From NCBI GenBank assembly GCA_009773665.1, contig WSYE01000012.1, positions 1 through 52,907 of the forward strand: a DNA stretch of 52,907 nucleotides, given 5' to 3'. Each line of letters opens with the position of its first letter. The stretch's first letter is position 1. This document shows positions 49,241 through 52,907 of this stretch, piece after piece. The notes under the pieces are model-generated. The model was not told where the DNA came from, ran no database searches, and was given only the letters and a program-made list of their open reading frames with translations. The translations under genes and the position numbers were made by a program. The DNA comes from Desulfovibrionaceae bacterium. GTDB taxonomy: Bacteria > Desulfobacterota > Desulfovibrionia > Desulfovibrionales > Desulfovibrionaceae.

Positions 49241-49915
49241 ATGAAAGATATTGCCCGTTTCCTGTCCGGTTTCAAAGAGTTCCAGCGCACCTACTTCTGC
49301 GACGACAACAAGTTCTATTCAGACCTGTCCGAGGATCAGAAGCCGAAGGTCCTGGTCATAGCCTGTTCCGACTCCCGCGTGGACCCGGCCATCCTCACCG
49401 GTTGTTCCCCCGGCGACATGTTCGTGGTGCGCAACGTCGCCAACCTCGTTCCCCCCTACGAGAAGGCCCCCGGCCTTCACGGCGTCAGCGCCGCCGTAGA
49501 GTATGCGATCAAGGTGCTCCAGGTTGAGCACGTCATCGTACTGGGGCACTCCTGCTGCGGCGGCATCCGGGCGCTGATGCACTCGGACCCGGAAACCCTG
49601 GGCGAGTTCATCGCCCCCTGGGTGAAGATCGCCGCGCCCGCGCTGCGCGAAGTGTCCGAGAAACTTACGGAAAAAGACGAGGCTCTGCGCCAGTGCGCCT
49701 GCGAACAGGCCTCCGTGCTGGTGTCGCTGGAAAACCTGCTGACCTTCCCATGGATCTGGGAGCGGGTGATGACCGGGCGCATCTACCTGCACGGCTGGTA
49801 CTTCGACCTGCGCAAGGGCGAACTGCTGAGCTACCTGCCCGAGACCGGCTCGTTCGAACCCCTGGTGGCCCGCTGCGAGCGCCTTGCCCCCAAGGCCCCG
49901 GACCAGGACAAGTAG
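49241..49915 (+). CDS. Beta-class carbonic anhydrase
   Basis: 224-residue zinc enzyme interconverting CO2 and bicarbonate. Zinc ligands and catalytic dyad are visible: ACSDSRVDP (Cys42, Asp44, Arg46) and GHSCCGG (His104, Cys107). MFVVRNVANLVPPY and GVSAAVEYAIKVLQVEHVIV are typical. The start ATG 49241 lies after GGAGACTCCCGCCA. Monocistronic by context; in a sulfate reducer it may serve bicarbonate supply. Confidence 0.95.
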   Translation: MKDIARFLSGFKEFQRTYFCDDNKFYSDLSEDQKPKVLVIACSDSRVDPAILTGCSPGDMFVVRNVANLVPPYEKAPGLHGVSAAVEYAIKVLQVEHVIVLGHSCCGGIRALMHSDPETLGEFIAPWVKIAAPALREVSEKLTEKDEALRQCACEQASVLVSLENLLTFPWIWERVMTGRIYLHGWYFDLRKGELLSYLPETGSFEPLVARCERLAPKAPDQDK

Positions 49916-49957
49916 CGCGCCAAAGCCTCCGCCTCCTACCGACGACCGGCGACACAT

Positions 49958-49983
49958 CCGCCGCTGCCGCGTCGCAGCGGCGG
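49958..49983 (+). terminator. Hairpin after carbonic anhydrase
   Basis: Perfect 10-bp stem CCGCCGCTGC / GCAGCGGCGG with a 6-nt loop. The T-rich tract begins only about 25 nt later, so intrinsic termination is possible but not ideal. Confidence 0.5.
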
Positions 49984-50263
49984 CGCAACGCGCATCCGCC
50001 TGCTCCGACAACTTTTTTCAGTTTTTTTTCGCTCCCGCAGACCCATCGAAAAACACGATAGATAACATAGTGTCTCTCGAGACATCTTCTCAACACGCTC
50101 TGTGGCCCTTGCCTATCTATGCTAGAACAAACAGGTTACCGGTCTGATGTTCTCATTTTCTTCCTGCCCAACTGCCCCCCCTGCGCTGCCCGCGCGAGTC
50201 ATTTCGCGACACCCCGCCAGACTCCCTTGCTACATTTTTGTAGCACCTGGGACCTTATTACTC

Positions 50264-50283
50264 TTATGCCACCTGTGGCATAA
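50264..50283. promoter_or_regulatory. Candidate operator upstream of AOR
   Basis: Perfect 8-bp inverted repeat TTATGCCA / TGGCATAA with a CCTG centre, abutting a -35-like TTGACA. Position suggests control of the AOR operon; the cognate regulator is not in the window. Confidence 0.45.
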
Positions 50284-50413
50284 ATTGACACATACTAACA
50301 CTCCTCCTAAAGCGCATCATACACAAGTGGTGTCATACAATTAACGGTCGCGGGCCATGGGAATCGACTGTCGTGTTCCGGCCGGATTCGCACCAACACA
50401 GGAGGCATTGCAC

Positions 50414-52141
50414 ATGTCCAGACTTCTGCGCATAAACACCAAAGACAAAACCTTCGCATTTTCCGACATGGGTCCGTACTCCGGCATGGGCGGACGCGCC
50501 CTGACTTCGCGCATCGTCAGCCGCGAAGTGCCGCCCACCTGTCACCCGCTGGGCGCTAAGAACAAGCTGGTCATTGCCACGGGCATGATCACGGGCCGCC
50601 CCGCCGGGTCCTCGGGCCGCCTGTCCGTCGGTGCAAAGTCGCCCCTGACCGGCGGCATCAAGGAATCGAACGTCGGTGGTTCGTTCGCGCAGCGTCTGGC
50701 CCGGCTGGACCTTATGGGCATCGTGCTGGAGAACCAGCCCGCATACGGCTCCGCCCCCTGCTACATCGTGCTGGGCAAGGACGGTGTCACCTTCGAGGAC
50801 GCCTCCGACATGCAGTACCTGGGCACCTACGACACCGTGAAGCGCCTCATGGACAAGTACGGCGAAAAGTCATCAGTACTGTGCATCGGGCCTGCGGGCG
50901 AGACCCTGCGCCAGAACGCCTCCATTCAGGTGGCCGACCCCGAGGGCCGTCCCGCGCGCGCTGCCGGACGCGGCGGCATGGGCGCGGTGCTCGGCTCCAA
51001 GGCCATCAAGGCCATCGTGATCGTGGAAACCGGCGAAGCGCCCCCGATCGTCGACAAGGAAGCCTTCAAGGCGGCCTCCAAGCGCTGGGTGGAGATCATC
51101 AAGGGCCACCCCGTCACCGCCGAGGGCCTGCCTGGCTTCGGCACCGCCGTGCTGGTGAACGTGATCAACGAGGCGGGCGCGCTGCCCACCAAGAACTTCC
51201 GCGAGGGCCGCTTTGAGTTCGCCAAGGACATCTCCGGCGAGCGCATGGTGGAGATCATCAAGGAGCGCGGCGGCAAGGTGAAGGAAGGCTGCCACGCGGG
51301 CTGCATCATCCAGTGCTCCCAGGCTTACCACGGCCCCGACGGCAAGTACCTGACCAGCGGCTTCGAGTACGAGACGATCTGGGGCTTCGGCGCAAACCTG
51401 CTGGTCAAGGATTACGACCAGATGGCCATGCTCGACCGCCTCTGCGACGACCTCGGCCTGGACACCATCGAGACCGCCAACACCATGGCCATGCTCATGG
51501 AAGCCGGAGTCCTCAACTGGGGCGACGGCGCGGCGGCCATCGAGGCGCTCAAGCAGGTCTACGACCCCAAGAACCCCATGGGCCGCATCATCGGCGGCGG
51601 CGCTGAATACACCGCCAAGGCCTACGGCGTCACCCGCGTCCCCACCGTCAAGGGCCAGTCCCTGCCCGCCTACGACCCGCGCGCCGTCAAGGGCGTCGGC
51701 GTCACCTACTGCACCACCCCCCAGGGCGCGGACCACACCGCTGGCTACTCCGTGTGCCAGAACATTCTGGGCGTGGGCGGCAAGGTCGACCCCCTGGACA
51801 AGGCCGGACAAGTGGAGCTCTCCAAGGCGCTCCAGATCGCCACAGCCGCCATCGACGCCACCGGCTTCTGCCTGTTCGTGGCCTTCCCGGTGCTGGACAC
51901 CGCCGACGGCGTGCAGTGCATGTGTGACATGATCACCGCCGCCTCGGGCAGTCCCTTCCACCCGGAGGACTTCCTGAAGCTCGGCAGGACCATCCTGCAG
52001 GACGAGTTCGCGTTCAACCAGGCGGCGGGCTTCACCAGCGCCCACGACCAGCTCCCCGAATTCTTCGAGGAGCCCCTCGCGCCCCATAACGTCACCTGGG
52101 ACTTCACCGCCGCCGAGATGCAGGCCGTGAAGGCAATGTAG
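50414..52141 (+). CDS. Tungsten/molybdenum aldehyde:ferredoxin oxidoreductase (AOR family)
   Basis: 575 residues, ATG 50414 (MSRLLRINTKDKTFAFSDMG) nine bases after AGGAGG. Family features: N-terminal beta domain, SGRLSVGAKSPLTGGIKESN, RAAGRGGMGAVLGSKAIKAI (pterin region), a [4Fe-4S] set CHAGCIIQC (Cys293, Cys297, Cys301) with a C-terminal Cys in TGFCLFVAFPVLD, and GFEYETIWGFGANL. The first two cysteines are three residues apart rather than two as in the Pyrococcus enzyme. It oxidises aldehydes to acids with ferredoxin. The MoaD- and ThiF-like genes follow, supporting a dedicated cofactor-maturation role. Confidence 0.93.
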   Translation: MSRLLRINTKDKTFAFSDMGPYSGMGGRALTSRIVSREVPPTCHPLGAKNKLVIATGMITGRPAGSSGRLSVGAKSPLTGGIKESNVGGSFAQRLARLDLMGIVLENQPAYGSAPCYIVLGKDGVTFEDASDMQYLGTYDTVKRLMDKYGEKSSVLCIGPAGETLRQNASIQVADPEGRPARAAGRGGMGAVLGSKAIKAIVIVETGEAPPIVDKEAFKAASKRWVEIIKGHPVTAEGLPGFGTAVLVNVINEAGALPTKNFREGRFEFAKDISGERMVEIIKERGGKVKEGCHAGCIIQCSQAYHGPDGKYLTSGFEYETIWGFGANLLVKDYDQMAMLDRLCDDLGLDTIETANTMAMLMEAGVLNWGDGAAAIEALKQVYDPKNPMGRIIGGGAEYTAKAYGVTRVPTVKGQSLPAYDPRAVKGVGVTYCTTPQGADHTAGYSVCQNILGVGGKVDPLDKAGQVELSKALQIATAAIDATGFCLFVAFPVLDTADGVQCMCDMITAASGSPFHPEDFLKLGRTILQDEFAFNQAAGFTSAHDQLPEFFEEPLAPHNVTWDFTAAEMQAVKAM

Positions 52142-52164
52142 AGATAAGACGGAAGAAGAAGAAA

Positions 52165-52236
52165 ATCGGGGCTCTGCCCCGTACCCCGCCGGGGCCAGGG
52201 GGAGCAAACGCCTCCCCCGGCCTCCGGCGATTGCTT
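52165..52236. repeat. Intergenic hairpin element after AOR
   Basis: Consecutive hairpins GGGGCTCTGCCCC, CCCCGCCGGGG and GGGGGAG / CTCCCCC, then TTGCTTCGCGT. Same order of parts as the element at 29601-29665 after gcvT. May end the AOR transcript or be a dispersed palindromic repeat. Confidence 0.55.
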
Positions 52237-52304
52237 CGCGTCTTGAACAGCCCGGCTCCAGTGCGCATCTGGCGTTCAGCCGATTCAGGTGTTATGAGTA
52301 AACC

Positions 52305-52529
52305 ATGAGCGTCACCGTAAACTGCTTCGCCACATTGGCCCGTTTCGCCCCGCCCGACGCAGATATGCCTGCGGCTGCCGGTCTGAGCGTGGGCCAGACC
52401 ATCGACCTTCTGGGCATCCCCCGCCCGAACGTGAAAACGGTCTTCGTCAACGGCCTGCACGCCACCATGGACAAGGTGCTCAGCGAGGGCGACCGCGTAG
52501 GAATCTTCCCGGCTGTGGCCGGGGGCTGA
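52305..52529 (+). CDS. MoaD/ThiS-family sulfur-carrier protein
   Basis: 74-residue beta-grasp protein with the essential C-terminal Gly-Gly (PAVAGG). Start ATG 52305. VFVNGLHATMDKVLSEGDRV is typical of MoaD. As a thiocarboxylate it would donate sulfur to the pterin dithiolene. It overlaps the next gene by one base (TGATG), the natural partner arrangement with an E1-like activating enzyme. Confidence 0.9.
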   Translation: MSVTVNCFATLARFAPPDADMPAAAGLSVGQTIDLLGIPRPNVKTVFVNGLHATMDKVLSEGDRVGIFPAVAGG

Positions 52530-52907
52530 TGACGCCCTCCCCCGCCCAGGAATTGGCCGAGGACGGGCGTCTGCCCGACGGAACCCCGGTTCGCGTCCTG
52601 AAGCACCGAGCGGTGAGAAGCGCCGCGCACATGGCAGGAACCAGCCTGCGCCTGACCGAGATCCAGGCCCTTCGCCAGGGCATCATTCCCGAACGATACA
52701 TCCGAAACTTCAAGACCCTGGACTGCGCCGCGCAGGCGCGTCTGTTGGAAACCCGCGTGGCCCTGGTGGGCCTTGGAGGACTCGGTGGCCCCATTCTGGA
52801 GGGGCTGGCGCGTCTGGGCTTCGGGGTTGTCACAGCGGCGGACCACGACGTGTTCGAGCCGTCCAACCTGAACCGGCAACTGCTGGCCACGGAGAAGACG
52901 CTGGGCA
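52529..52907 (+). CDS. ThiF/MoeB/HesA-family adenylyltransferase (3' end outside window)
   Basis: 126 residues visible from ATG 52529. The N-terminal ~60 residues form an extra domain (GRLPDGTPVRVLKHRAVRSA), then RYIRNFKTLD, the ATP motif VALVGLGGLGGPILEGLARL and DHDVFEPSNLNRQLLATEKT. It would adenylate the C-terminus of the adjacent MoaD-like protein before sulfur loading. The catalytic Cys and zinc site lie past the window edge. Confidence 0.9.
   Translation, partial: MTPSPAQELAEDGRLPDGTPVRVLKHRAVRSAAHMAGTSLRLTEIQALRQGIIPERYIRNFKTLDCAAQARLLETRVALVGLGGLGGPILEGLARLGFGVVTAADHDVFEPSNLNRQLLATEKTLG

Larger units (their letters stand above)
49916..50413. other. Intergenic region between carbonic anhydrase and AOR
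   Basis: About 500 bases. Contains a GC hairpin (49958-49983), T-runs at 50009-50029, inverted repeats TGTCTC-TC-GAGACA (50071-50084) and TTATGCCA-CCTG-TGGCATAA (50264-50283), and a TTGACA hexamer at 50285-50290 without a good -10. Confidence 0.55.

Noticed and set aside
50285-50313. Sigma-70 or sigma-54 promoter of AOR
   Set aside because: TTGACA is good but no acceptable -10 follows at 16-18 bp, and the GG/GC spacing does not fit sigma-54.

Overview
The window reads as chromosomal DNA of a GC-rich deltaproteobacterial sulfate reducer of the Desulfovibrionaceae type. This is inferred from gene content only: a split, archaeal-type glutamate synthase beside yajC-secD, an aldehyde:ferredoxin oxidoreductase with its own MoaD/ThiF-like genes, a nadC-nadA-nadB cluster, and many strong hairpins in short intergenic gaps. 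No 16S rRNA is present, so the genus is not fixed.

Layout. 1-1418: 5' part of a chemoreceptor with a zinc-binding-type (CZB) sensor. 2255-4495: a cupin/HTH regulator and a medium-chain-type acyl-CoA synthetase whose last ~33 codons are thrown out of frame by a 4-bp tandem duplication. 4620-4970: tmRNA. 4949-9718: a small integrated element in the tmRNA 3' end, bounded by ~125-bp direct repeats (attL/attR). It carries a tyrosine integrase, an AlpA-type regulator, a replication-type protein, a decayed primase-helicase, a serine-recombinase tail and a membrane-anchored orphan. 10137-18846: a CBS-ACT protein and a branched-chain-type ABC importer interleaved with an acyl-CoA synthetase and a PaaK-like protein, probably uptake plus CoA activation of an organic acid. 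19416-21776: tRNA-Leu(GAG), secG, tpiA and a pgk gene with an internal, out-of-frame deletion. 21940-29576: rimI, a Nudix-like gene, suhB, mreB with a GAF protein and a Cys-rich protein, an unknown 579-residue protein, and gcvT. 29682-30987: a HEPN/MNT toxin-antitoxin-type pair bracketed by two nested palindromes and an exact 52-bp direct repeat. 31020-35655: rsmE, a diguanylate cyclase, rarA and a K+ channel. 35730-39715: NAD biosynthesis (nadC, nadA, a YbaK-type deacylase, nadB). 39927-47173, minus strand: gltB2-ferredoxin-FAD subunit-GATase-GXGXG-yajC-secD, with no secF. 47810-52907: a lone radical SAM/SPASM enzyme, a beta-carbonic anhydrase, and the AOR-MoaD-ThiF group running off the end.

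How it works together. The liv-type cluster encodes all parts of one ABC importer plus two AMP-forming ligase homologues. The gltB operon encodes the split activities of ferredoxin/NAD(P)H-dependent glutamate synthase. The AOR group pairs a tungsten/molybdenum-pterin enzyme with pterin sulfur-transfer proteins.

No wholly new system is proven. The least explained structures are the HEPN/MNT pair inside twin palindromes and repeats, the decayed tmRNA-integrated satellite with GTTATACGG repeats, and the two housekeeping-type genes (acyl-CoA synthetase, pgk) carrying clean disabling lesions. Those lesions need to be separated from sequencing error.
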